From positions 3,658,001-3,722,000 of the forward strand of contig NZ_CP048397.1 in assembly GCF_010384365.1 (NCBI RefSeq): DNA of 64,000 nt, given 5' to 3'. Below are positions 46,665-56,091 of this stretch, piece by piece. The notes below the pieces were generated by a model. The model saw only the letters and a program-made list of their open reading frames with translations. It had not been told where the DNA came from and searched no databases. This DNA comes from Streptomyces sp. S4.7. Lineage in GTDB: Bacteria; Actinomycetota; Actinomycetes; Streptomycetales; Streptomycetaceae. Position 1 is the first letter of the stretch; every line of letters begins with the position of its first letter. A program made the position numbers and the translations under genes.

Positions 46665-47600
46665 ATGTCGGCCACGCGCTACACATACCTCGGCCCCGAG
46701 GGCACCTTCACCGAAGCCGCCCTCCGCACCCTTCCGGAAGCCGCCACGCGGGAGCTCGTCCCGATGGTCTCGGTGCCCGCGGCCCTCGATGCCGTACGGC
46801 ACGGGGACGCCGCGGCAGCCCTCGTACCGATCGAGAACTCGGTGGAGGGCGGCGTCACCGCGACCCTCGACGAACTCGCTTCGGGCGAGCCCCTGATGAT
46901 CTACCGCGAGGTGGTGCTGCCCATCGCCTTCGCGCTGCTCGTCAGGCCGGGGACGGCGCTGTCGGACATCAAGACGGTGACCGGTCATCCGGTGGCGCAG
47001 CCGCAGGTGCGCAACTGGCTGCGGACCCATCTCCCGAACGCGCTGTGGGAGTCGGCCGCCTCGAACGCGGACGGCGCGCGGCTGGTCCAGGAGGGCCGGT
47101 TCGACGCCGCCTTCGCGGGTGAGTTCGCCGCGGCGACGTACGGGCTGGAGGCGCTGGTCACCGAGATCCACGACGCCGAGAACGCGGAGACGCGCTTCGT
47201 GCTGGTGGGCAGGCCCGCGCGCCCGTCCGCGCCGACCGGCGCGGACAAGACGTCGGTCGTCGTCTGGCTCGGCGACGACCATCCGGGCGCGCTGCTCGAA
47301 CTGCTCCAGGAGTTCGCCGTGCGCGGGGTCAACCTGATGCTCATCCAGTCGCGGCCGACGGGCGCGGGCATCGGTAACTACTGCTTCGCCGTGGACGCCG
47401 AGGGCCACATCGCGGACCGCCGCGTGGGCGAGGCGCTGATGGGGCTGAAGCGGATCAGCCCGAAGGTGCGGTTCCTGGGGTCGTACCCGAGGGCGGGGGT
47501 GGCTCCGGAGGACGTACGGCGACTTCGGGCGGGGACGTCGGACGCGGAGTTCATGGACGCGGCCGACTGGCTGGCCCGCAGCCAGGACGGCCGGATCTGA
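46665..47600 (+). CDS. pheA: Prephenate dehydratase
   Basis: Protein of 311 aa. The catalytic part opens YLGPEGTFTEAALR and has ALVPIENSVEGGVTATLDEL and the TRF motif in ENAETRFVLVG (~175). The C-terminal ACT domain (~195-280) includes HPGALLELLQEFAVRGVNLMLIQSRP with the ESRP-like Phe-sensing motif as QSRP. It converts prephenate to phenylpyruvate in phenylalanine synthesis and is probably feedback-regulated. It is a single-function enzyme without a chorismate mutase domain, as usual in actinobacteria. Confidence 0.94.
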   Translation: MSATRYTYLGPEGTFTEAALRTLPEAATRELVPMVSVPAALDAVRHGDAAAALVPIENSVEGGVTATLDELASGEPLMIYREVVLPIAFALLVRPGTALSDIKTVTGHPVAQPQVRNWLRTHLPNALWESAASNADGARLVQEGRFDAAFAGEFAAATYGLEALVTEIHDAENAETRFVLVGRPARPSAPTGADKTSVVVWLGDDHPGALLELLQEFAVRGVNLMLIQSRPTGAGIGNYCFAVDAEGHIADRRVGEALMGLKRISPKVRFLGSYPRAGVAPEDVRRLRAGTSDAEFMDAADWLARSQDGRI

Positions 47601-47606
47601 GCCGCC

Positions 47607-47633
47607 GGGGGCAGCGGGCGGCCCGCTGCCCCC
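47607..47633. terminator. pheA terminator hairpin
   Basis: GGGGGCAGCGGGC and GCCCGCTGCCCCC, separated by one base, form a near-complete hairpin starting seven bases after the stop, followed by AAAGTTA. Confidence 0.75.
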
Positions 47634-47637
47634 AAAG

Positions 47638-47937
47638 TTATCCACAGGCTGATCGGTTCTCCTGGGGACAAGTCGACAGTGCCGTCCTGGCGTGGTCGAC
47701 AAATCGGCTCAGTCACCACACTTCCGCCCACAGGGCCTCAGGTGGCCCGTGTCACCCCAATTCCATTGATCAACTCGTTAGAGGGATCAAGTCCCACCCG
47801 AAGGAGGGTGTGAAGCGGGTTCAAGGGGGGAATTCTCCCGCCCCCACTTGGGCTTTCACCGCGACCTCGCTCTCGATCCACAGATCCCTCACACAGTCTG
47901 TGGATAACTTTCCGAACCGGTGGGGCCCTGTGGACAA
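47638..47937. promoter_or_regulatory. Cluster of DnaA boxes between pheA and serS
   Basis: TTATCCACA at 47638-47646, TGTGGATAA at 47899-47907 and TGTGGACAA at 47929-47937 are exact DnaA-box 9-mers (the last two in reverse). Weaker copies lie at 47663 (TGGGGACAA) and 47874 (CGATCCACA). The 549-base gap 47601-48149 has no gene. The serS promoter must lie at its right end. Binding and function are inference. Confidence 0.55.
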
Positions 47938-48149
47938 CGTCGACCCAAGTACCGTGCGCCGCAAGAGAAATGGGTCAACGGGCCACCCGTCGACGCCCCT
48001 TTCCGGGGAATTGGCCGCCCATTATTGACGGGGAAGCCCCTTCCTTTTCACTCTTTCCTCACCCTCGCCAATTGCGGCAATTCAGACAAAGTGCCACACG
48101 CTGAAATATGGGGTGGGGTGGCGGAAGCGCGCACCGGTAGCCTGGTGGG

Positions 48150-49439
48150 GTGATTGACCTTCGCCTGCTCCGAGACGACCCCGACCGTGTCCGCGCCTCG
48201 CAGCGCGCCCGTGGAGAGGACGTCGCCGTCGTCGACGCCCTGCTCTCCGCCGACGAGCGGCGCAGGGCCTCCGGCGTCCGCTTCGACGAGCTGCGTTCCG
48301 AGCAGAAGACGCTCGGCAAGCTGGTGCCCAAGGCCACGGGCGACGAGAAGACGGAGCTGCTGGCGCGCACGCGGGAGCTCTCCGCCGCCGTCAAGGCCGC
48401 CGACGTGGCGCAGCACGAGGCCGACGAGGAGGCCAGGCGGCTGCTCCTGCGGCTCGGCAACATCGTGCACCCGGACGTGCCCGTGGGCGGCGAGGAGGAC
48501 TTCGTCGTCCTCGAAACGGTCGGCACTCCCCGCGACTTCGGCGCCGAGGGCTTCGAGCCCAAGGACCACCTGGAGCTCGGTGAGGCGCTCGGCGCCATCG
48601 ACATGGAGCGCGGCGCGAAGGTCTCCGGATCGCGCTTCTACTACCTGACGGGCATCGGCGCCCTGCTCGAACTCGCCCTGGTGAACGCGGCGATCGCGCA
48701 GGCGACCGAGGCGGGCTTCGTCCCGATGCTGACTCCCGCGCTGGTGCGCCCGCGCGCGATGGAGGGCACGGGCTTCCTCGGCCAGGCGGCCGAGAACGTG
48801 TACCACCTGGAGAAGGACGACTACTACCTGGTCGGTACGTCGGAGGTGCCCCTCGCCGCCTACCACATGGACGAGATCATCGAGGCCGACAAGCTGCCCC
48901 TGCGGTACGCGGGATTCTCCCCGTGCTTCCGCCGCGAGGCGGGCACCTACGGCAAGGACACCCGTGGCATCTTCCGGGTGCACCAGTTCGACAAGGTCGA
49001 GATGTTCTCGTACGTCGACCCGGCGGACGCCGAGGCCGAGCACGCGCGGCTGCTGGAGTGGGAGAAGCAGTGGCTGACCGGCCTCGGGCTGCCCTTCCAG
49101 GTGATCGACGTGGCCACGGGCGACCTGGGGGCCTCGGCCTCGCGCAAGTTCGACTGCGAGGCGTGGATCCCGACGCAGGGCAAGTACCGCGAGCTGACGT
49201 CCGCCTCCAACTGTGACGGTTTCCAGGCGCGCCGGCTCTCCGTACGGATGCGGGTGTCGCAGGACGGCAAGCAGCAGGTGAAGCCGCTCGCGACGCTGAA
49301 CGGCACGCTCTGCGCCGTACCGCGCACGATCGTGGCGCTGCTGGAGAACCACCAGCGGGCCGACGGTTCGGTGTGGGTGCCCGAGGTGCTCCGTCCGTAT
49401 CTGGGCGGGCGCGAGACGCTGGAGCCGATCGCCAAGTGA
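48150..49439 (+). CDS. serS: Seryl-tRNA synthetase
   Basis: Protein of 429 aa; GTG start. The N-terminal coiled-coil arm (~25-100) binds the long variable arm of tRNA-Ser. The class II core includes [24 protein letters not shown], motif 2 [31 protein letters not shown] and motif 3 [21 protein letters not shown]. It charges tRNA-Ser, including the tRNA whose gene holds the island at 22.7 kb. The stop overlaps the GTG of the HAD gene downstream. Confidence 0.96.
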   Translation: MIDLRLLRDDPDRVRASQRARGEDVAVVDALLSADERRRASGVRFDELRSEQKTLGKLVPKATGDEKTELLARTRELSAAVKAADVAQHEADEEARRLLLRLGNIVHPDVPVGGEEDFVVLETVGTPRDFGAEGFEPKDHLELGEALGAIDMERGAKVSGSRFYYLTGIGALLELALVNAAIAQATEAGFVPMLTPALVRPRAMEGTGFLGQAAENVYHLEKDDYYLVGTSEVPLAAYHMDEIIEADKLPLRYAGFSPCFRREAGTYGKDTRGIFRVHQFDKVEMFSYVDPADAEAEHARLLEWEKQWLTGLGLPFQVIDVATGDLGASASRKFDCEAWIPTQGKYRELTSASNCDGFQARRLSVRMRVSQDGKQQVKPLATLNGTLCAVPRTIVALLENHQRADGSVWVPEVLRPYLGGRETLEPIAK

Positions 49440-50266
49440 GCTCCGCCGCCTCAGCCGCCTCAGCCTTCCCGTACAGACTCGTCGCGACCGACCTCGACGG
49501 CACGCTGCTGGGCGAGGACCACGCGGTCTCCGCGCGTACGCGTGAGGCGCTCGCCGCCGCCACGGCGGCGGGCGCCGCGCACATCATCGTCACGGGGCGG
49601 GCCGTGCCGTGGACGCGGAGCATCCTCGACGATCTCGGGTACGAGGGGTTGGCGGTCTGCGGCCAGGGCGCGCAGGTTTACCACGCGGGCGAGCACAGAC
49701 TGCTGACGTCGGTGACGCTGGACCGGCAGGTGGCCGTCCTGGCGGTGTCGAAGATCGAGGCGGAGGTCGGCCCGCTGGCGCTCGCCGCGAGCCGTGACGG
49801 GCTGGACGGTGACGTCCTGATCGGTCCCGGCTACCGGGTCCAGGAGGGCCCGCTGCCCGCGCTGTTCCTCGACGATCCCGCCGAGATGTGGACGGCGCCG
49901 ATCAACAAGGTCTACATCCAGCATCCGGAGCTGAGCGACGACGAGCTGGCGAAGGTCGCGCAGGAGACGGTCGGCGGTCTGGTCGCCGTGGTGATGGCGG
50001 GGCCGGGTGTCGTGGAGATCCTGCCGCTGGGTCTGAGCAAGGCGACGGGGCTCTCGCTCGCCGCGCGGCGGCTCGGTGTGACGGCGGCCGACACGATCGC
50101 GTTCGGCGACATGCCCAACGACATCCCGATGTTCGGCTGGGCGCGGCACGGTGTGGCCATGGCCAACGCGCACGAGCGGCTGAAGGCCGTGGCGGACGAG
50201 ATCACCGCGTCGAACGACGAGGACGGGATCGCCGTGGTGCTGGAGAGGCTGCTTCAGCCGCGCTGA
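49436..50266 (+). CDS. Cof-type HAD hydrolase
   Basis: Protein of 276 aa; GTG inside the serS stop (GTGA). Motif I is [14 protein letters not shown] (nucleophile Asp), motif II is HIIVTGR, and motif IV is [27 protein letters not shown]2-type cap lies between (~85-190). This subfamily removes phosphate from sugar phosphates, FMN or similar metabolites. It is coupled to serS, a conserved arrangement in Streptomyces from memory. A paralog lies at 61723. Confidence 0.87.
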   Translation: MSSAASAASAFPYRLVATDLDGTLLGEDHAVSARTREALAAATAAGAAHIIVTGRAVPWTRSILDDLGYEGLAVCGQGAQVYHAGEHRLLTSVTLDRQVAVLAVSKIEAEVGPLALAASRDGLDGDVLIGPGYRVQEGPLPALFLDDPAEMWTAPINKVYIQHPELSDDELAKVAQETVGGLVAVVMAGPGVVEILPLGLSKATGLSLAARRLGVTAADTIAFGDMPNDIPMFGWARHGVAMANAHERLKAVADEITASNDEDGIAVVLERLLQPR

Positions 50267-50313
50267 CGGGCGCGCGTGCCGCCGGCGTCGGGGCGTGCTC
50301 ACGGGAGTGGGGA

Positions 50314-50357
50314 GGGGGCGGTCCACGCGCGGACGCGCGCTCGAAGCGACCGCCCCC
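50314..50357. terminator. Hairpin after the serS operon
   Basis: GGGGGCGGTC pairs exactly with GACCGCCCCC across a 24-base GC-rich loop. Further right, CAGTGGT/ACCACTG (50480-50503) and CCCCC-GTGA-GGGGG (50506-50519) precede the convergent gene's stop and may end that transcript. Confidence 0.55.
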
Positions 50358-50544
50358 CTGGGCGGGTCACCGTCGGCTGCACGGAGCGGAAGTGGTTACT
50401 CCGGTGCCGGGCCGGGACTGCCCTGTCGGGAACCCGACGGACTCGGACTACCGGTCATCGCCGCGCTCCTCTCCCGGTTCAGTGGTACCTGACATCACCA
50501 CTGTCCCCCCGTGAGGGGGTTGAGCGCCAGTGAATTACTTCGGG

Positions 50545-51177
50545 CTACTTCGCCGCTTTTTTCGACGGTACGACCTTGATGTTGAAGGTGTACGTCCCGA
50601 GGGCGCCCGCGATGCCGATGAACAGCAGCGCGAAGTGCTCCTGCCCGCGCGCCGTCTCGATGCCGCCCAGGTCCAGCCGGGAGCCGGCGGGCCAGCCCAG
50701 GTCCCCCAGCAGCGCGCCGACCTCGGCCTTCGCACCGGCGTCGTCGCCGGACAGGAAAACCGTGCTCTCGCCGCTCAGCCCGCCCGGATCGACCATCGCG
50801 GCGGAGTCCATCGTGGCGAGCGTCTTGACGACCCTGGTCTCCGGGAGCGCCCGCTGAAGCTGCTCGCCGATGCTGGAGTTGGGGTGGGCCAGCGCCATGT
50901 CGTCGGTGAGGCCCACCGCGATGTCGAGGAGGATTCTCCCGGCGAGTCGCTCCCGCAGCTCACCGAGCAGTTCCAGGGACACGGTGCCGGGGGTGGCGTT
51001 GACGACGATCCCGCCGTGCTCCACCGCCTCGGCCAACCCGGTCACCGGCAGGCCGAGTTCTCTGTCCGCGGCGGCCTTGGGGTCGCGTGAACCGAGCACG
51101 ACGTCGTGGCCCGCGGCGGCCGCTCCGGCGGCCACCGCGCGGGCGACAAATCCTGTTCCGAGAAATCCGATTCGCAT
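50545..51177 (-). CDS. F420/NADP-binding reductase-like protein (NPDR/FNO fold)
   Basis: Protein of 210 aa. The Rossmann start is MRIGFLGTGFVARAVAAGAAAAGHDVVLGSRDP, with the dinucleotide GxGxxA pattern and an S/R after strand 2 that favours NADP. It continues VVNATPGTVSLELLGEL ... TRVVKTLATMDSAAMVDPGG ... STVFLSGDDAGAKAEVGALLGDLGW. This matches the F420:NADP oxidoreductase-like family (COG2085), many members of which have unknown substrates. Monocistronic and convergent with the serS operon. Confidence 0.8.
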   Translation of the reverse strand: MRIGFLGTGFVARAVAAGAAAAGHDVVLGSRDPKAAADRELGLPVTGLAEAVEHGGIVVNATPGTVSLELLGELRERLAGRILLDIAVGLTDDMALAHPNSSIGEQLQRALPETRVVKTLATMDSAAMVDPGGLSGESTVFLSGDDAGAKAEVGALLGDLGWPAGSRLDLGGIETARGQEHFALLFIGIAGALGTYTFNIKVVPSKKAAK

Positions 51178-51316
51178 GGCTGTGACGCTAGGTGCGACTT
51201 CCCGGCAGGTCATCGGGCGCTGGGACCAGAACGGGCTCCCGCGCGACGGCTTGAGTCCTAGGCGTATCCGTACGACGACCTAGGTCCGAGGTTCCTGGGC
51301 GGAGCGGGAAGCGGCG

Positions 51317-51361
51317 TACGGAGGCGGCCCCCGCCCGGATCGGGCGGGGGCCGCCTCCGTA
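51317..51361. terminator. Very stable 21-bp hairpin after the ABC operon
   Basis: Positions 51317-51337 and 51341-51361 are exact complements around a 3-base loop. It begins 30 bases after the leftward stop at 51391. Confidence 0.85.
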
Positions 51362-51390
51362 GGCAGAGACACTGTCGGGACGGGCCGGCC

Positions 51391-52110
51391 TCACTCGTCG
51401 CCGGCGAGCGTCAGCGTGCGCAGCTTCTGCCCCGCGTACCAGGTCGCGACGATCGTCACGCCGGCCAGCAGCACGACGGCGAGCGGCAGTCCGACGTCCG
51501 AGGTGATCATGCCGTCTCCGCCGGTCTTCTCGGCGACCGCCAGGGACCACTGCTGGACGCTGAGGGTGCGCGCGCCGGCGATCAGGCTGCCGAAGAGCGT
51601 CTCCCACACCAGGGCGTAGACGAGACCGATGACGACCGCGTGGCGGCTGACGGTGCCGAGCAGCAGGAACAGCGCGCTGTAGGCGATGGAGGCGACCAGC
51701 GCGGCGATGGTGTAGGACACCGCGATCTGCTGGCCGTTGCCGTTGAGGATGTATCCGGCGATGAAGGTGGGGATCGCGGAGAACGCCATGGTCACGGAGA
51801 TCGCGACGATCAGCTTGGTGAAGATGATCGTCGGCCGTTTCACCGGCTTGGCCAGCAGGTAGACGATCGATCCGTCGTCGATCTCGGGGCCGATGGCGCC
51901 CGTTCCGGCGATCACGCCGATCAGCGGGATCATCGTGGCGAGGGCGAAGCCGCCCAGGACGTCCGAGGCGATCTGGTCGTCCACGCCGTTGAAGGTCCGC
52001 ACGGCCACGGAGATGAGGATCAGCAGGGCCGGCAGGATGAACAGGACGGCGGCCCGGCGCCGGCCGAGCAGGGCCCGGTAGGTGAGCCGGGCGACTGTGG
52101 GGTGGTACAT
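51391..52110 (-). CDS. ABC transporter permease (ABC2 type)
   Basis: Protein of 239 aa with six predicted helices: AAVLFILPALLILISVAVR, FALATMIPLIGVIAGTGAI, LIVAISVTMAFSAIPTFIAGYIL, ALVASIAYSALFLLLG, VIGLVYALVWETLFGSL and LPLAVVLLAGVTIVATWYAG. The 'EIDDGSIVYLLAKPVKRPTIIFTKL' loop is characteristic of ABC-2 exporters. AGGAG lies ten bases before the ATG. It follows its ATPase (52138) by 27 bases. With the pair upstream it makes a four-gene leftward operon of two half exporters. Substrate unknown. Confidence 0.87.
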   Translation of the reverse strand: MYHPTVARLTYRALLGRRRAAVLFILPALLILISVAVRTFNGVDDQIASDVLGGFALATMIPLIGVIAGTGAIGPEIDDGSIVYLLAKPVKRPTIIFTKLIVAISVTMAFSAIPTFIAGYILNGNGQQIAVSYTIAALVASIAYSALFLLLGTVSRHAVVIGLVYALVWETLFGSLIAGARTLSVQQWSLAVAEKTGGDGMITSDVGLPLAVVLLAGVTIVATWYAGQKLRTLTLAGDE

Positions 52111-52137
52111 GGACGTCACAGCTCCTATCAAGGCCGC

Positions 52138-53049
52138 TCAGGCCGCTACGAGGTACGAGAAGACCGATTCGAGGGACTCGTCGGACGGCGAGACGGTGAG
52201 CAGCCGGATGGAGTGCTCACGGGCGACTCTCGGCAGCAGCTCGGTGAAGCGCCCGAAGTCGACGGCCTGGATGCGCAGCGCGCCCTCGGTGACGTCGACC
52301 TCGATGCCGGCCGTGGACGGGTCGGCGATCAGCGCGGCGGCCAGGGTGCGGTCGTCGCTGGACCGTACGAGGTAGCGGTGCGGCCGGTCGGTCATCAGCC
52401 GGCGGATCTTGCGGAAGTCGCCGGACGCGGCGTGCCGGCCGGCGACGATCACCTCGATGTGCGCGGCGAGCTGCTCGACCTCCTCAAGGATGTGCGAGGA
52501 GAACAGGACGGTGCGGCCGGAGTCGCCCATCCGCCGCAGCAGGTCCATCAGTTGCATGCGCTGGCGGGGGTCCATGCCGTTGAAGGGCTCGTCGAGGAGA
52601 AGCACCGACGGGTCGTGGACGAGCGCGGACGCCATCTTCACGCGCTGCCGCATGCCCTTGCTGTACGTCCCGATCTTGCGGTCCTGGGCGTACTCCATCT
52701 CGACGGTGGCGAGCGCCTTCCCGGCCTCCTTCTTACCGAGGCCGTGCAGTTCGGCGTTGGCGACGACGAAGTCGAGCCCGGTGAGGAAGTCGTACATCCC
52801 TTCCCGCTCGGGGACGATGCCGATCTGCCGGTAGACGGACTCGTTGCGCCAGATCTGGTCGCCGTCGAGGGTGACGCTTCCGTTGGAGGGTGACAGGAAC
52901 CCGGCCATCATGTTGATGAGCGTGGACTTGCCCGCGCCGTTCGGTCCGAGCAGTCCGGTGACGCCGGGGCCGACGGTCATCGTCACGTCGTTGACGGCGA
53001 CCACGTTGCCGAACCAGCGCGACGCGTGCTCGATGTTGATGGTGGTCAC
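52138..53049 (-). CDS. ABC transporter ATP-binding protein
   Basis: Protein of 303 aa; GTG overlapping the stop of the permease gene upstream. Walker A is GLLGPNGAGKSTLINM, the signature is YSKGMRQRVKMASALVHDP, Walker B is VLLLDEPFNGMD and the H-loop is LFSSHILEE. The ~80-aa C-terminal part is a regulatory extension seen in drug- or bacteriocin-type exporters. It pairs with permease 51391 (downstream) or 53046 (upstream). Confidence 0.92.
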   Translation of the reverse strand: MTTINIEHASRWFGNVVAVNDVTMTVGPGVTGLLGPNGAGKSTLINMMAGFLSPSNGSVTLDGDQIWRNESVYRQIGIVPEREGMYDFLTGLDFVVANAELHGLGKKEAGKALATVEMEYAQDRKIGTYSKGMRQRVKMASALVHDPSVLLLDEPFNGMDPRQRMQLMDLLRRMGDSGRTVLFSSHILEEVEQLAAHIEVIVAGRHAASGDFRKIRRLMTDRPHRYLVRSSDDRTLAAALIADPSTAGIEVDVTEGALRIQAVDFGRFTELLPRVAREHSIRLLTVSPSDESLESVFSYLVAA

Positions 53050-53927
53050 AGCCCGACCTTCCGGTAACGGCGCATGAGGACGGCGTACGAGCCGAGGACG
53101 AGCGCGAGAACGACCAGCAGATAGATGACGCCGGCACCGGCCGAGGGACCGGCCTCACCGGGGAACGACGAGGTGGCTCCGAGGAACGCGGTCTGTACGC
53201 CGTCGATGAGCGTGATGGGCGAGAAGAGGCCGATCCACTGGACGGCGCTGTCCGAACCGGTCCCGAAGGCGATCGCCTGCACGGTGGAGACGGCGCCGTA
53301 GGTGATGGTCAGCGTGGCGATCACGGCGGCGACGCCGAAACCGCGGCGCGGGGTGAGGGCGGCCATCACCAGGCCGAGTCCGCCGAAGAGCAGTGCGAGC
53401 AGGGCCACGGAGACGAGTCCCTGGCCGAAGCCCTTGGTCTGGTCGACGAAGTCCATCTTGGCGAGCAGCGAGCCGATGTAGAGGATCAGGAGCGGCGCGG
53501 CGGTCAGGACGAAGAGGGCGGAGGCCATGGCGCCGTACTTGGCGACGACGTAGTCGACGCGCTCGATGGGGCGCGAGAAGTACAGCGGCACCGTCTTGAA
53601 CCGCAGGTCGCGGGAGACGGACTGGGGGGCCTGGGCGGCCAGGAAGAGCGCGATGACGGCCTGGAGGAAGATCGCGTACTGCGTGTAGGGCACCGGCAGG
53701 GACTTGAGGTCCGTGGCGACGGCTACGGCGACCATGATCGCCGCGGGCAGGCACATCACGGCGAACAGGATCATCGGCAGGATCTTGGACTTGCCGGAGC
53801 GGCCGAGGCCGTAGGAGCCGCGCAGGGACTGGGAGAACAGGGATCGGCGGGCGTAGGCGCGGCCCAGCCGAGGGCCGTCGTAGTTGCGGTAGCCGATGTT
53901 GTGGATCTGGGTGAGGTCAGTGCTCAT
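53046..53927 (-). CDS. ABC transporter permease (ABC2 type)
   Basis: Protein of 293 aa. The cytosolic N-terminus reads IHNIGYRNYDGPRLGRAYARRSLF. Helices include ILPMILFAVMCLPAAIMVAVAVAT, YTQYAIFLQAVIALFLAAQ, ASALFVLTAAPLLILYIGSLL, GLVSVALLALLFGGLGLVMAAL, VAAVIATLTITYGAVSTV and GVIYLLVVLALVLGSYAVLM. A 'DLRFKTVPLYFSRPIERVDYVVAKY' loop is typical. Its start overlaps the 3' end of the ATPase gene 53917-54951 by 11 bases, and its stop overlaps the next ATPase start. It is thus tightly coupled in the operon. Confidence 0.88.
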   Translation of the reverse strand: MSTDLTQIHNIGYRNYDGPRLGRAYARRSLFSQSLRGSYGLGRSGKSKILPMILFAVMCLPAAIMVAVAVATDLKSLPVPYTQYAIFLQAVIALFLAAQAPQSVSRDLRFKTVPLYFSRPIERVDYVVAKYGAMASALFVLTAAPLLILYIGSLLAKMDFVDQTKGFGQGLVSVALLALLFGGLGLVMAALTPRRGFGVAAVIATLTITYGAVSTVQAIAFGTGSDSAVQWIGLFSPITLIDGVQTAFLGATSSFPGEAGPSAGAGVIYLLVVLALVLGSYAVLMRRYRKVGL

Positions 53928-54951
53928 CGCTGCCGCCTCCCTTCTGAAGTGCGAGTTCCGCGGTGCCCGTGCCCGCCGGTGCGGCCGGCGCGTCGGCGGC
54001 CGCCGACGCGGCGTCCTTCGCGCGGAAGACCTCGGCGATGTGGTGGCGGCGCTGTTCCATCCGTACGAGGCCGAGGCCGAGTTCGGCGACGGTGTCGCGT
54101 ACGACGTCGTACGTCTCCTCGCCCGTGGCCTCGATCAGCAGGATGTGGCCGGCGCCCGGCAGCCCGTCCTCCTCGCCCACGTGGAGCGAGAGTCCGGCCG
54201 CGGTGAGGGCCTCGCGCAGGGCGCGGGTGCCGTCGTGGTGGGTGTCGGTGTCGGTGACCTCCACGGCGAGCGTCGCCGTGTTCTGTGTGAAGTCACTCGT
54301 GGAGCTGGAGCGCAGCAGCTTCCCGCCGTCGATGACGACGACGTGGTCACAGGTGCGTTCGAGCTCGCCGAGGAGGTGCGAGGTCACGAGGACGGAGATG
54401 CCGAAGTCCGTGTACACGCGGCGGATCAGATTGAGCATCTCGTCGCGGCCGACGGGGTCGAGACCGTTCGTCGGCTCGTCGAGGAGGACGAGTTTGGGGT
54501 CGTGGACCAGCGCCTGCGCGAGCTTGACGCGCTGCTTCATGCCGGTCGAGTAGCCACCGATGGGGCGGTACCTCTCCTCGTACAGGCCGACGTGACGCAG
54601 CGTGTCCGCGGTGCGTTCACGGGCGGCGGTCGGGGGGAGTCCGGACATGCGCGCCATGTGGACGACGAGTTCGGTCGCCGACACGTCGGGCGGCAGGCAG
54701 TCGTGCTCGGGCATGTATCCGACGCTCTCGCGGATGGCGGCGCCGCTGGTGGCGACGTCGAAACCGAGCACGGCGGCCCGGCCTTCCGTGGCGGGGGACA
54801 GACCCAGCAGGATCTTGATCATGGTGGACTTGCCGGCTCCGTTGGCACCCACCAGACCGGTCACACCCGGTCCGATGTCCAAGGAGAGCCGGTCAAGCGC
54901 GGTTACCCGGGGGAACCGCTTACTCAGGCCTTCGGTAGCGATCACAGTCAC
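53917..54951 (-). CDS. ABC transporter ATP-binding protein, first gene of the operon
   Basis: Protein of 344 aa; GTG. Walker A is GLVGANGAGKSTMIKI, the signature is YSTGMKQRVKLAQALVHDP, Walker B is LVLLDEPTNGLDP and the H-loop is LVTSHLLGE. The C-terminal extension ends in an Ala/Pro-rich tail (ASAAADAPAAPAGTG). There is no clear Shine-Dalgarno before the GTG and TACCGT sits just upstream, so the transcript may be leaderless. Two different ATPases in one operon suggest either a heteromeric exporter or duplication of a pair. Confidence 0.9.
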   Translation of the reverse strand: MTVIATEGLSKRFPRVTALDRLSLDIGPGVTGLVGANGAGKSTMIKILLGLSPATEGRAAVLGFDVATSGAAIRESVGYMPEHDCLPPDVSATELVVHMARMSGLPPTAARERTADTLRHVGLYEERYRPIGGYSTGMKQRVKLAQALVHDPKLVLLDEPTNGLDPVGRDEMLNLIRRVYTDFGISVLVTSHLLGELERTCDHVVVIDGGKLLRSSSTSDFTQNTATLAVEVTDTDTHHDGTRALREALTAAGLSLHVGEEDGLPGAGHILLIEATGEETYDVVRDTVAELGLGLVRMEQRRHHIAEVFRAKDAASAAADAPAAPAGTGTAELALQKGGGSDEH

Positions 54952-55131
54952 GTGTCTGACGGTAGTGGCGCACACCACAGCGGACGTCAGCCCTGACGGT
55001 TGTCTCGGGGTCCGTCTTGAGGTGTACAGACCCGTAAGGGCAGCGTCAAAAGTCAGTCCGAAGGTTCGGGGTCGGCCGGAAATGGGCTGGAACCGGGCCG
55101 GAATTGGCGGGGATCGACCCTGATCGGGGAG

Positions 55132-55140
55132 TTGTCCACA
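55132..55140 (+). promoter_or_regulatory. DnaA-box-like 9-mer
   Basis: TTGTCCACA in the 291-base gap between the divergent ABC operon and the M24 peptidase operon. It is one of several intergenic copies in the right half of the window. Confidence 0.4.
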
Positions 55141-55242
55141 GGCCGAAAGGACCCCCTTGACGCAGCCGTCGGACATTGTCACATTCATCAGTGTCAAGTT
55201 ACGAATGCGTACCGCACACGGCACACGGCACAGAGGGGTGGC

Positions 55243-56091
55243 ATGGCTTCGGCGGTGAGGGGCGAACAGACCGCGGAGCTGCGCGGATTCAGATCGGTGC
55301 AGCGGCTGGCCTACGAGTGCGCCAAAGCCGTTGCCGCGCGCCTGCGGCCCGGTGTCACGGAGCGCGAGGCGGCCCGGATGCAGCGCGAGTGGCTGCGGGC
55401 GCGCGGGGTGCGCGACTGGTTCCATCTGCCCTTCGCCTGGTTCGGGGACCGCACGGCCTTCAAGGGGTTCCGGATCCCGCTCCAGTTCTTCCCCACCGAT
55501 CGCAGGCTGACGGAGGGCATGCCGTTCATCCTCGACCTGGCGCCGGTCCACCGGGGTTACACCGCCGATGTCGGCTACTCGGGCCGTCTCGGCCCCGGCC
55601 CCGACCCGCTGCACGACAAGCTGCTCGCCGATCTGCGGGCCCACCGCGACCTGCTGCTGCGCGAGGTGCGCGAGCGGCGTCCGCTGCGGGAGATATACGA
55701 GGACGTGGACAGGCTGATGGTGCGGCAGGGATATGAGAACAGACACCGGGCCTACCCCTTCGGGGTGATCGCCCACAAGGTCGACCGCGTGAAGGACCGG
55801 CGCTGGTCACCGCGTGTTCTCGGTTTCGGTACGCAGTCGCTCAAGGGCCTGGCGAGCGACGCGCTGCACGGGCACCGGGACGGCTGGTCGCCCCTGTGGA
55901 GTCCATACAGATTCTCCGACCACCCGCCGAGACCCGGGCTGTGGGCGGTCGAGCCGCACCTCGGATTCCGGGGCACGGGCGCCAAGTTCGAGGAGATCCT
56001 GGTGGTCACCGACTCAGGGGACCCGGCTCAGAGCGCGTTCTGGCTGGATGACGATCTGCCGCATGTGCGGCGTTGGGCGGAGGGTGCGTGA
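55243..56091 (+). CDS. M24-family metallopeptidase-like protein
   Basis: Protein of 282 aa. It begins GFRSVQRLAYECAKAVAARLRPGVTEREAARM. Metal ligands of the pita-bread fold can be traced: two Asp in FILDLAPVHRGYTADVGYSG, a His-rich segment (YPFGVIAHKVDR), Glu in LWAVEPHLGF and Glu in GAKFEEILVVTD. There is no N-terminal extra domain, so it looks like a methionine-aminopeptidase-type or creatinase-type enzyme adapted to another substrate. Its TGA overlaps the ATG of the fusion gene, starting a four-gene operon. Confidence 0.82.
   Translation: MASAVRGEQTAELRGFRSVQRLAYECAKAVAARLRPGVTEREAARMQREWLRARGVRDWFHLPFAWFGDRTAFKGFRIPLQFFPTDRRLTEGMPFILDLAPVHRGYTADVGYSGRLGPGPDPLHDKLLADLRAHRDLLLREVRERRPLREIYEDVDRLMVRQGYENRHRAYPFGVIAHKVDRVKDRRWSPRVLGFGTQSLKGLASDALHGHRDGWSPLWSPYRFSDHPPRPGLWAVEPHLGFRGTGAKFEEILVVTDSGDPAQSAFWLDDDLPHVRRWAEGA

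Noticed and set aside
44551..46686. 711-codon open frame on the minus strand
   Set aside because: Antisense to copCD and dtpA, with no recognisable motif. It is a shadow of their G/C third-position bias.
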